From a bacterium (lineage in GTDB: Bacteria > Vulcanimicrobiota > Xenobia > RGZZ01): 6,000 nucleotides of DNA. The translations under genes were made by a program, and so were the position numbers. The notes under the pieces were generated by a model. It searched no databases. It saw only the letters and a program-made list of their open reading frames with translations, and had not been told where the DNA came from. Positions 1 to 5,543 of this stretch are shown here, piece after piece. Position 1 is the first letter of the stretch. Each line of letters begins with the position of its first letter. The stretch lies in assembly GCA_021782195.1 (NCBI GenBank), contig JAJXVI010000169.1:1-6000 (forward strand), written 5' to 3'.

Positions 1-39
1 GGCCGCATAGGTTCTGAGAAGGATTTCAGTTCCGGGACT

Positions 40-60
40 TCGCGCATATACTGTGCGCGA
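40..60 (+). promoter_or_regulatory. Palindromic operator candidate around a -10-like box
   Basis: Two perfect 7-base inverted arms, TCGCGCA (40-46) and TGCGCGA (54-60), flank a 7-base centre that begins TATACT (47-52), a five-of-six match to a sigma-70 -10 box. A weak -35 (TTTCAG, 24-29) sits 17 bases upstream. Transcription would start near 59, just before the ribosome binding site AGGAGA at 63-68. The arrangement suggests a repressor site over the promoter of the small Cys-rich frame. It could equally be a hairpin in a longer leader. No regulator gene is adjacent within the window. Confidence 0.35.
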
Positions 61-122
61 GCAGGAGATATGCCACAATGCTTCTGTTCGGCTGAAAGGT
101 CTATAGCTTTACCGGTCCATTC

Positions 123-326
123 ATGCCCGAGGGCTCCTACTTTGGAGTGGTCTATGACAAGGAATCGATCTGTGACGGAATGTGCGTCGGAGAGTGTGAG
201 TGTGGAAACATGGCGCACCACTACGCGTCAGTGGCTTCGACCCGCATTTTTGGATCGCGCGGCGAAGCGAAGTCTGCGCTGGTATCCATGATAGATCGGC
301 TGGAGACAGAACTCATTCCCGCTTGA
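123..326 (+). CDS. Small Cys-rich protein of unknown function, possibly a recoded or broken gene starting at 78
   Basis: From ATG 123 this gives 67 residues. A cysteine cluster with the spacing C-x3-C-x3-C-x-C (residues 17, 21, 25, 27; read as CDGMCVGECECG) could bind a metal or Fe-S centre. The C-terminal third looks like an amphipathic helix (EAKSALVSMIDRLETEL). No family is recognised. ATG 123 has no visible ribosome binding site. ATG 78 has AGGAGA nine bases upstream, and its frame reads MLLFG, then TGA (93-95), then KVYSFTGPF, then continues into this gene without another stop. The gene may therefore be an 82-residue protein with UGA decoded at position 6, a nonsense-mutated gene, or a sequencing error. 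No convincing SECIS stem-loop follows that TGA. There is no hydrophobic segment or signal peptide. Confidence 0.4.
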   Translation: MPEGSYFGVVYDKESICDGMCVGECECGNMAHHYASVASTRIFGSRGEAKSALVSMIDRLETELIPA

Positions 327-435
327 TCCCGCCTGACCGGGCCAGGTGGAACGGGCCGCTCCGTCAGGGAAGACGAGGCGGCTCATTGATTCTTGTGCAG
401 GGCATTCACGCTTTCCCCGGACCCGCGCGAAGGAG

Positions 436-455
436 GAACGGTGCAGGAACCGTTC
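436..455 (-). terminator. Hairpin between convergent genes, probable birA terminator
   Basis: A perfect 7-bp stem (GAACGGT 436-442, ACCGTTC 449-455) with a 6-base loop lies 28 bases beyond the birA stop. In the minus direction it is followed by CTCCTTC, a pyrimidine-rich but not pure-T tail, so termination efficiency is uncertain. It lies 109 bases past the end of the + strand Cys-rich frame and could serve both directions. The rest of 327-483 shows no gene I can support. Confidence 0.4.
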
Positions 456-483
456 TGGTCTTGCGGACGAGAGACCCGCCGCG

Positions 484-1218
484 TCACCCGTTTGCGATGC
501 TTACCTCTCCACCAACGAGCGCCTGGAGTTTGTGACCGCTTTCGATGAGCAAACGCCCGCTGTCATCGATGCCCTGTAGAACGCCAACAGCGGTGTTCGT
601 TCCCATCGCATCGGCACAGTGTACCTCGAGCCCCGTCCAGCACAGGCGGGTGCGTACCGCAGGGAGAAGCCTGGCGGGCCAGTGCCCTTCTTCATATGCG
701 ACGAGTGCTGAGTGTAGCGTTGTAATCAGGTTTTGTTCAAGTTCCACGAGGTCGATGTCGTGCCCGAGTTCGTCGTGCAGCGTTGTGGGGGGCAGTCGGA
801 GCCCTTCGCCCAGCTCGCTTGCGGGAAAGTTTGCGTTGATGCCGATGCCGATCAGGATGAGGGAGCGGGTTGCATCAGACTGACAGAGGATGCCACACAG
901 TTTACGCCACACGCCTCCACGTTCAACGAGAAGGTCGTTGGGCCATTTGATCCGCGCGTCGAGTCTGCAGGTGTTTTCAATGGCATCTGCCGTGGCGAGC
1001 CCTGCCACAAGGGACAGGGCCTGATAGGCTGCGAGGGGCAGTCGCGGTGGCCACGCGAGTGTGAGCCACAGTCCCCCCCGGGGACTGTGCCAGGTTCGAC
1101 CCATGCGGCCCACGCCGTGGGTCTGTTCCGCAGCAACGACCACGAGCGGAACGCCTCTGAAACGTTGTCGTGCATCGTCATTGGTTGACGATGTGATGGT
1201 CAGACGAATCTCGTCCAC
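484..1218 (-). CDS. birA: Biotin--[acetyl-CoA-carboxylase] ligase, monofunctional
   Basis: This enzyme activates biotin with ATP to biotinyl-AMP and transfers it to the carrier lysine of acetyl-CoA carboxylase or other biotin enzymes in the cytoplasm. The 244 residues show the catalytic domain in order: SSTND (10-14), the biotinyl-AMP loop GVGRMGRTWHSP (35-46), KWPNDL (91-96), the lysine of KLCGIL (106-111; the usual G-G here is C-G), GIGINAN (124-130), and a C-terminal SH3-like domain ending GGEVSI. There is no N-terminal DNA-binding helix-turn-helix, so it is the non-repressor type. The start is GTG at 1218, with GGGAGAG about six bases upstream. The upstream same-strand gene ends 112 bases away, so co-transcription is plausible. 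A pantothenate kinase partner, frequent after birA in other genomes, is absent here. Identification is firm. Confidence 0.95.
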   Translation of the reverse strand: MDEIRLTITSSTNDDARQRFRGVPLVVVAAEQTHGVGRMGRTWHSPRGGLWLTLAWPPRLPLAAYQALSLVAGLATADAIENTCRLDARIKWPNDLLVERGGVWRKLCGILCQSDATRSLILIGIGINANFPASELGEGLRLPPTTLHDELGHDIDLVELEQNLITTLHSALVAYEEGHWPARLLPAVRTRLCWTGLEVHCADAMGTNTAVGVLQGIDDSGRLLIESGHKLQALVGGEVSIANG

Positions 1219-1247
1219 GGCGACTCTCCCTTGTGAGCGTCCGGTCT

Positions 1248-1277
1248 GCCGTTTTGCGGGCGTCCCGTCGGAACGGC
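1248..1277 (-). other. Two-tier hairpin in the leader of birA
   Basis: In the minus-strand transcript GCCGTT pairs with AACGGC (6 bp). Inside, after a small internal loop, CGGG pairs with CCCG around an ACG loop. It lies between the end of the small membrane selenoprotein frame (1331) and the birA start (1218). It has no T-tract, so it is not a typical terminator. It may be a processing or stability element, or chance in GC-rich DNA. Confidence 0.25.
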
Positions 1278-1330
1278 TTTCGTGGATCCGGGGTGGCTTG
1301 CGCTCGACGCAACTTCGGCGCGGACGGTCG

Positions 1331-1678
1331 TCATCGCGGTGCGGGAGGATGTGGCCCTACCTGGTCCGGCGTGAGTTCCTTGCGATCCGACGGTGCCGTC
1401 GTGGTAGCGGTGGGTACGTTATTGTGATGGCGTCGAGACTCGACGCTGCAGGAGTCAGACATTCAAGTCGAGATACCGAGCGCGGGGAGCACAAAGCGCA
1501 GAACCGCAATGTACATCGCAATCAAGATGAGTGGGACAAGGATATCGGACATCAGTTTCACCTTCACTTCGTGGGTCTTCAATGAACGGGGGGGAATGCT
1601 CTCCTGGCAGACAGGGGAGGCGAGGTCCGCTTCTCCGTGCAGGTCGGGGCATTCGACAGCATCAATGTTCATCTTCAA
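1331..1678 (-). CDS. Small single-helix membrane selenoprotein (candidate), in-frame TGA as Sec72
   Basis: A conventional reading stops at TGA 1463-1465 after 71 residues. That reading ends in a hydrophobic helix (about residues 46-66) followed by LPALGIST. Past the TGA the frame continues MSDSC and stays open for 43 codons to a TGA at 1331-1333, giving 115 residues with Sec72 and Cys77 in a U-x4-C motif right at the membrane surface. A SECIS-like stem-loop lies 16 bases after the TGA. From memory, short membrane proteins ending in a similar LGxxT-(U/C)-M-S-x-x-C motif occur in other bacteria, which I cannot verify here. The tail after Cys77 is polar, rich in Thr and Pro, and looks disordered. 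Start: TTG 1678 has AGGAGG 10 bases upstream. An internal ATG at 1552 with AAGGTG six bases upstream would give a 73-residue form containing the whole helix and motif. The N-terminal 42 residues carry two further cysteines (10 and 24). Its function is unknown; a membrane redox role is inferred from the motif only. Confidence 0.6.
1430..1446 (-). promoter_or_regulatory. Bacterial SECIS element candidate
   Basis: In the minus-strand mRNA a perfect 7-base inverted repeat, GCGUCGA and UCGACGC, closes on GUC. With a relaxed tip it is a 6-bp stem with loop AGUCU. The stem starts 16 bases and the loop about 22 bases after the UGA (1463-1465). Bacterial SECIS elements sit inside the coding sequence directly after the UGA, with the apical loop about 16-37 bases downstream and a G among the first two loop bases. 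All of these conditions hold here, and the loop resembles the AGGUCU loop of E. coli fdhF. An SelB-binding role is inferred. Confidence 0.6.
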
Positions 1679-1731
1679 CCTGTGGCTTCCTCCTGCCGTT
1701 GAATTCGCGCAATGCGCGTCCTGTTCGGGAA

Positions 1732-2757
1732 CTATGGAACGCTTGGGCGGCCCTGAGCAGCGTCTCGTTCACTGCGGGAGATGGCACCTTCGCGGTAGAG
1801 TTCCTCGGCGGTAGTCCATGGCGTGCGTGCAGTCTCCCTGATGTTGCATAAGAAGGCGTCTATCTGCCGGCATCGTTGTTCGAGGTCTGCAACGCCCTCA
1901 TCGAGCCTGACCCGCTGCTCTGCTCTACGCAGGCCATCCAGCAGACGTTTCTCTCCAAGGCATTGTGCGTGAAGCTTGGTCGGGCCTTCAAGCGATATGG
2001 CTCCTGCCTGTGCGAGTCTCCGTTCTCGATCCTCCAGCCGCCGAAGGGATGCGAGGCGAGCGCTCAGTCGTTGTCTCGTGTGACGGGCCATCTGCTTCGC
2101 CCGGTCGATGCGGGCCTCATCTTGCGGACTGTTCCACGGCATGCTCTGGCAGTCGATGTCACCATCGCACGGACTGCCAAAGTCGAAGTAGCGCCCATCA
2201 GGGGCTTTCATCTTGATGTCGACGTGGTCAATCACGGTCGTACCGACGACGTCCCCGGCATTGAGGACGTCCCCGACGCGTACGCCTGGGACGAGGTGTC
2301 CATAGGTTGTGAGGAAACCATCCGCGCTCATCACCGATACGCCGGACTGGCCTGCGCTCCACCCAACGATCGCGACAACCTGTCCGGTCCACCCGGCAAC
2401 AACGCGACTGCCCGGGGGCAATGCGATGTCGTAGCCGTCGTGGATGCCTGCCTGCCTGCGGTAGCGTGAGACTGTGCGCCACGCGTAGAACCCGCTGCAG
2501 ACGGATGCACCGGGACAGACGAGTCGTTCGAGAGCCAGCCAGTTGCCGAGTCTCGTGGAACCGGCGAGCGCTGCCGCGGGTCCGGAGGTGCCTGTCAGCG
2601 ACAGGAGCACCACCAGGAACAGCGTGAGCGCGCGCCATGGCTGTGCGGGGCAGGCGAAGGAGAGAGCCGGGGCGCGCGACCCTTCGGTCCGGCAGGGGGA
2701 GACCCAGTTTGAAAGCACGAAATCGCACTTTTGTGCAGCCGGATGCGCCGTCAGCAT
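1732..2757 (-). CDS. Exported M23/LytM-like peptidase-domain protein with HlyD-like coiled coil
   Basis: Likely acts on or near peptidoglycan in the periplasm. Residues are counted from a TTG at 2775, giving 347 aa; the boundary used here is the ATG at residue 7. A hydrophobic signal segment (about 50-62) ends with a possible cleavage site after AAALA (about 71). The M23 beta-barrel follows: HDGYD (H112, D116), a GxVVxxG strand, YGHL (H160) and HVDIKMK (H184, D186). In LytM the last motif is HxH, with its second His binding zinc. Here it is Asp186, so metal binding may be altered or the enzyme inactive. Residues about 218-340 are charged coiled coil ending AEELYREGAISRSERDAAQ, which resembles the hairpin of HlyD-type membrane fusion proteins. 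Several cysteines (87, 93, 203, 209, 272, 302, 310) follow the signal peptide and could form disulfides. The start is uncertain: neither ATG 2757 nor TTG 2775 has a clear ribosome binding site. The small selenoprotein frame begins 53 bases downstream. Confidence 0.75.
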   Translation of the reverse strand: MLTAHPAAQKCDFVLSNWVSPCRTEGSRAPALSFACPAQPWRALTLFLVVLLSLTGTSGPAAALAGSTRLGNWLALERLVCPGASVCSGFYAWRTVSRYRRQAGIHDGYDIALPPGSRVVAGWTGQVVAIVGWSAGQSGVSVMSADGFLTTYGHLVPGVRVGDVLNAGDVVGTTVIDHVDIKMKAPDGRYFDFGSPCDGDIDCQSMPWNSPQDEARIDRAKQMARHTRQRLSARLASLRRLEDRERRLAQAGAISLEGPTKLHAQCLGEKRLLDGLRRAEQRVRLDEGVADLEQRCRQIDAFLCNIRETARTPWTTAEELYREGAISRSERDAAQGRPSVP

Positions 2758-2766
2758 ATTGACTGA

Positions 2767-2797
2767 TTGACCCAATCTATGAATATATGATTATATT
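2767..2797 (+). promoter_or_regulatory. Promoter with overlapping inverted-repeat operator
   Basis: TTGACC (2767-2772) and TATATT (2792-2797), 19 bases apart, form a plausible sigma-70 promoter for the flavoprotein, with transcription starting near 2804. An exact inverted repeat, AATATA (2782-2787)-N4-TATATT (2792-2797), overlaps the -10 box. AT-rich inverted repeats of this kind are typical of ArsR-family repressor sites, which often control sulfide/persulfide genes, but no regulator gene is visible here. On the minus strand ATTATA (2790-2795) reads as a perfect TATAAT -10, so the same segment may also serve the M23 gene divergently. Confidence 0.45.
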
Positions 2798-2839
2798 ACA
2801 ATACAAGCTTTCAGAATGCAAGTTCAAAGGAGTCTGCCA

Positions 2840-4546
2840 ATGCACGCGTCAGGTCCAACATCAGAGGGGGAGAATACCGTTCCTACCATCGTCATCATCG
2901 GAGGTGTCGCCGGAGGGGCCAGTGCAGCGACTCGGGCCCGTCGCCTCAATGAGACCGCACGAATCATCCTTCTCGAGAAGGATGCCGATGTCTCGTTTGC
3001 AAACTGCGGAATGCCCTACTACATCGGAGGGGAGATCGAGCAACGCGGAAAGCTCATCGTTGCTGACGCTCGGCTGCTTGAACGACGTTTTCGCATTGAA
3101 GTGCGGACCCGATGCGAGGCTCTTTCCATCGACCGTGAAGCCCGAACGGTGCGTGTGCGGAGCATTCCGCACGGTGTCGAATATGACTTGCCATACGACC
3201 GTTTGATTCTCGCTCCCGGGGCCTCGCCGTTTGTTCCCGAGATGGACGGGGTGAATGCCCCAAATGTCTTCACGTTGCGGTCACTGGCCGACTGCGATCG
3301 TCTGCACGGCTATCTTGAGCGGGAGAAGACCGGCTTGCTCCGAGCAGTGGTGGTGGGGGCTGGCTTCATCGGACTCGAAATGGTGGAGCAGCTTCATCGC
3401 CGTGGACTGAAGGTTGCACTGCTGGAGGCTCTTCCGCAGGTCTTGCCACCGCTCGACGTGGAGATGGCGCACATCGTGGAAGAGATGCTGAGGGAGAAAG
3501 GGGTGGATCTCTTCCTTCAAGCGCCTCTCGCGAGTTTTTCCGTCGAGAACGAACGGGTTGTTGCCGTGCACACGCGATCCGGTCAGACGTTGCCGACCGA
3601 CCTGGTGATCCTGGGAATGGGGGTTCGTCCGAACGTTGCGCTCGCACAGGCGGCGGGTCTCTCTCTCGGAGACACACGGCACATTGCGGTAAATGCATCG
3701 TTCCAGACCAGCGACCCGTTCATCTATGCGGTCGGGGATGCGGTCGACTACCCCCACGAAATGACCGGGCGGCCCGCCTCTGTCGCTCTGGCCGGTCCGG
3801 CAAATCGTGCAGGTCGACTGGCCGGACAGCACGCTGCAACCGGGGAGGCGCCGGCAATGGGAGGCGTGCTGGGAACCGCCATCGTGCGCGTTTTTGGTTG
3901 CACGGCTGCCGTGACCGGCCTGTCGATGAAAGCCGCGAAGCGCGCCGGGATTGACGCCACGGCAGTGATGATTGAAGCCGGTCATCACGCTGGATACTAT
4001 CCTGGGGCGCAGAAGATGATCCTCAAGGTGGTCTATGATCCAGCCTCCGGACGTGTTCTTGGTGCTCAGGCGGTCGGTGGAGACGGGGTAGACAAGCGTG
4101 TGGACGTCATTGCAACGGTGATCCACTTCAACGGTGTGCTGGGGGACCTGACCCGACTCGATCTGGCCTACGCGCCGCCCTTTGGGAGTGCCCGTGACCC
4201 GGTGCACGTTGTTGGATTTGCCGGCGAGAACCAGCGTGCCGGTCTGGTCCAAGTGCTTCAGCCTGACGCCTGTCTTGACGATCTGCAGGTTGTGGACGTG
4301 CGAACGCACGCAGAGGTCGAGAAAGGGGGGAAACTCCTGAAAGCAAGTCACATCCCTCTCGACGAACTGCGCAACCGTCTCGAAGAACTGGATTCAACAC
4401 TTCCGACGGTCGTGGTCTGTCGCTCCGGCCTGCGTGGCTGGGTCGGTGCGCGGATCCTTTCCCAGAGCGGATTTTCGAAAGTCTACAATCTGTCAGGCGG
4501 CATGCTGATGCGTGCACACGCCTGCCCGACCGAGACGCTTGTCTAG
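2840..4546 (+). CDS. FAD-dependent CoA-disulfide/persulfide reductase with C-terminal rhodanese domain
   Basis: Cytoplasmic NAD(P)H-dependent flavoenzyme of the pyridine nucleotide-disulfide reductase family, CoA-disulfide reductase / NADH-dependent persulfide reductase branch. It reduces CoA disulfide, CoA persulfide or polysulfide. The 568 residues show, in order, the FAD dinucleotide fold IVIIGGVAGG (17-26), the single active-site cysteine in SFANCGMPYYIGG (Cys56), the NAD(P)H fold VVGAGFIGLE (171-180), the second FAD motif YAVGDAV (296-302), and the dimer-interface signature YAPPFGSARDP (444-453). A rhodanese domain (about 463-568) follows, with active-site loop CRSGLRG (Cys527) as the likely sulfane-sulfur acceptor. 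The start is ATG 2840, with AAAGGAGT seven bases upstream. An in-frame ATG at 2816 lacks such a site. Transcribed alone and divergently from the M23 gene. Both catalytic cysteines are intact. CoA-disulfide and persulfide activities cannot be told apart from sequence; the rhodanese fusion favours sulfane sulfur. Confidence 0.92.
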   Translation: MHASGPTSEGENTVPTIVIIGGVAGGASAATRARRLNETARIILLEKDADVSFANCGMPYYIGGEIEQRGKLIVADARLLERRFRIEVRTRCEALSIDREARTVRVRSIPHGVEYDLPYDRLILAPGASPFVPEMDGVNAPNVFTLRSLADCDRLHGYLEREKTGLLRAVVVGAGFIGLEMVEQLHRRGLKVALLEALPQVLPPLDVEMAHIVEEMLREKGVDLFLQAPLASFSVENERVVAVHTRSGQTLPTDLVILGMGVRPNVALAQAAGLSLGDTRHIAVNASFQTSDPFIYAVGDAVDYPHEMTGRPASVALAGPANRAGRLAGQHAATGEAPAMGGVLGTAIVRVFGCTAAVTGLSMKAAKRAGIDATAVMIEAGHHAGYYPGAQKMILKVVYDPASGRVLGAQAVGGDGVDKRVDVIATVIHFNGVLGDLTRLDLAYAPPFGSARDPVHVVGFAGENQRAGLVQVLQPDACLDDLQVVDVRTHAEVEKGGKLLKASHIPLDELRNRLEELDSTLPTVVVCRSGLRGWVGARILSQSGFSKVYNLSGGMLMRAHACPTETLV

Positions 4547-4580
4547 CGGGTTCCAGAAGGACCTGTTCTGACCGGGCTGG

Positions 4581-4604
4581 GGCAGCTCCGAAGTTCGGGC
4601 TGCC
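4581..4604. terminator. Hairpin between convergent genes
   Basis: GGCAGC (4581-4586) pairs with GCTGCC (4599-4604), and CCGAA (4588-4592) with TTCGG (4594-4598), with one bulged T, giving a near-perfect stem 35 bases after the flavoprotein stop. No T-run follows on either strand, so intrinsic termination would be weak. A second smaller hairpin, CCGGC-ATC-GCCGG, lies at 4647-4659 and is followed by GGGTCGTGTT. Both sit in the 166-base gap shared with the converging response regulator. Nothing else coding is seen there. Confidence 0.35.
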
Positions 4605-4712
4605 GGAAACGGTCGGGCAGATGCCCCCGCGGTTCGGTCACGGCCCCCGGCATCGCCGGCGGGTCGTGTTCTGCGCGCACTGTACGCGGCGGCCGTCAGC
4701 GGATCACGGCCG

Positions 4713-5318
4713 TCACTCGTTGGGAATGTTCAGGTCTGCATACAGTCGGCCCAGACACTCCGGACAGATGCCATGGCTGAACTTCGCTTCAGAATGTGCG
4801 GAAATGTAGTGCTCGATGCGTTCCCATACGTCCTGTTCACGGCGGATGCGGTGACAGTGCATGCAGATGGGCAGGATTCCCTGAAGGGTCTTGATGTGGG
4901 CCAGTGCCGCCTGTAGTTCGGCAACCCTTTGCGCAAGTGCGTTTCGGAGTTCGACCATGCGTCGCCCGACTTCGATGCGGGCCTGCAGTTCGGAGAAGTC
5001 GAACGGCTTGGTGACGTAGTCGTCAGCGCCAGCCTGCAGACCTCGCACCGTATCATTCTTTTTGCTGCGGCCACTCAACAGGATGAGATACGGAGGGCTT
5101 TCCGTGTCAGTTGCCCGAATCCGTCGGCAGACTTCGACCCCCTCGAGGCCCGGCATCGTCCAGTCGAGGACGGCAAGCTGTGGCGCGTCCGGCGCCAGGA
5201 GGTGCGAGAGCGCTTCCTCGCCATTTTCCACCGCGGTGACCTGATAACCCCAGCGGCTGAGAACGGCCCCGAGCATCTCCCGAATTTCCAGATCGTCGTC
5301 CGCGACAAGGATGATCAT
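4713..5318 (-). CDS. Response regulator: receiver domain plus C-terminal four-cysteine domain
   Basis: A 201-residue single-receiver regulator. Receiver residues are complete: acidic pocket ADDD (Asp7-Asp9), phospho-acceptor Asp52 in LDWTMPG, Ser82 in LLSGR, and Lys104 in TKPF. A coiled segment (about 109-146) leads to a C-terminal domain, GILPICMHCHRIR, then VWERIEHYI, then FSHGICPEC. Two CxxC pairs (Cys152/155 and Cys185/188) suggest a zinc-ribbon-like fold. This tail is familiar from regulators and sensor proteins in several phyla, where its function is not well defined. There is no DNA-binding or enzymatic output domain. The start chosen is the ATG at 5318 because MIILVADDD is where receivers begin. 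The frame stays open upstream to 5462 but with non-domain sequence. No clear ribosome binding site precedes 5318. No partner histidine kinase is in the window. Confidence 0.85.
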   Translation of the reverse strand: MIILVADDDLEIREMLGAVLSRWGYQVTAVENGEEALSHLLAPDAPQLAVLDWTMPGLEGVEVCRRIRATDTESPPYLILLSGRSKKNDTVRGLQAGADDYVTKPFDFSELQARIEVGRRMVELRNALAQRVAELQAALAHIKTLQGILPICMHCHRIRREQDVWERIEHYISAHSEAKFSHGICPECLGRLYADLNIPNE

Positions 5319-5543
5319 CTGCCAGTGTTTCGCGCAAGAAACCTGCGCACCCTTTCTCGGGCCTGACCATTGCGGCGGGAGGGCGCCACAGGACGTCGAT
5401 TCTCCTTTCTTCGGGGCCACCTGCGCGGCCCCAAGACGTTCGCGGGTCTGGTCGCACCCCACGCCAGCCGCGTCAGACTGTCGCGTTCTGTCGACGTCGA
5501 ACCGTGCACACGCCGCCGGAACGACTCCCGTGGTTCGCGGTGC
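5319..5543 (-). other. Intergenic region upstream of the response regulator
   Basis: No gene is supported in these 225 bases. They hold a 6-bp GC hairpin (GGGGCC 5413-5418, GGCCCC 5427-5432, 8-base loop) without a T-tail, and the 10-base palindrome TCGACGTCGA (5491-5500). AAAGGAGA on the minus strand near 5403-5410 looks like a ribosome binding site but has no in-frame ATG, GTG or TTG at useful distance. No promoter with good -35 and -10 boxes was seen. Confidence 0.3.

Noticed and set aside
96..150. SECIS search after the TGA at 93-95
   Set aside because: Only 3-4 bp stems (GCC-CGAG-GGC, CUCC-GGAG) were found, too weak to support selenocysteine insertion there.
441..550. GTG at 441 on the + strand with AAGGAGG just upstream
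   Set aside because: The frame is short (about 35 codons), overlaps birA antisense, gives no recognisable peptide, and the purine run belongs to the hairpin arm region.
545..1188. Two + strand frames antisense to birA
   Set aside because: birA motifs are clear on the minus strand and the antisense translations show no domain.
1061..1585. Open + strand frame across the birA start and the selenoprotein
   Set aside because: It is Arg/Ser-rich with no family resemblance, antisense to birA and the selenoprotein region, and has no matching ribosome binding site.
3281..4351. Long open frame on the minus strand opposite the flavoprotein (356 codons)
   Set aside because: It lies wholly antisense to a gene with unmistakable family motifs, its translation has no recognisable domain and is rich in His/Arg, as expected for a GC-biased shadow frame.
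4690..4715. Direct repeat CGGCCGTCA, two copies 17 bases apart
   Set aside because: It has only two copies of nine GC-rich bases, one overlapping the response regulator stop codon, with no further copies noticed.
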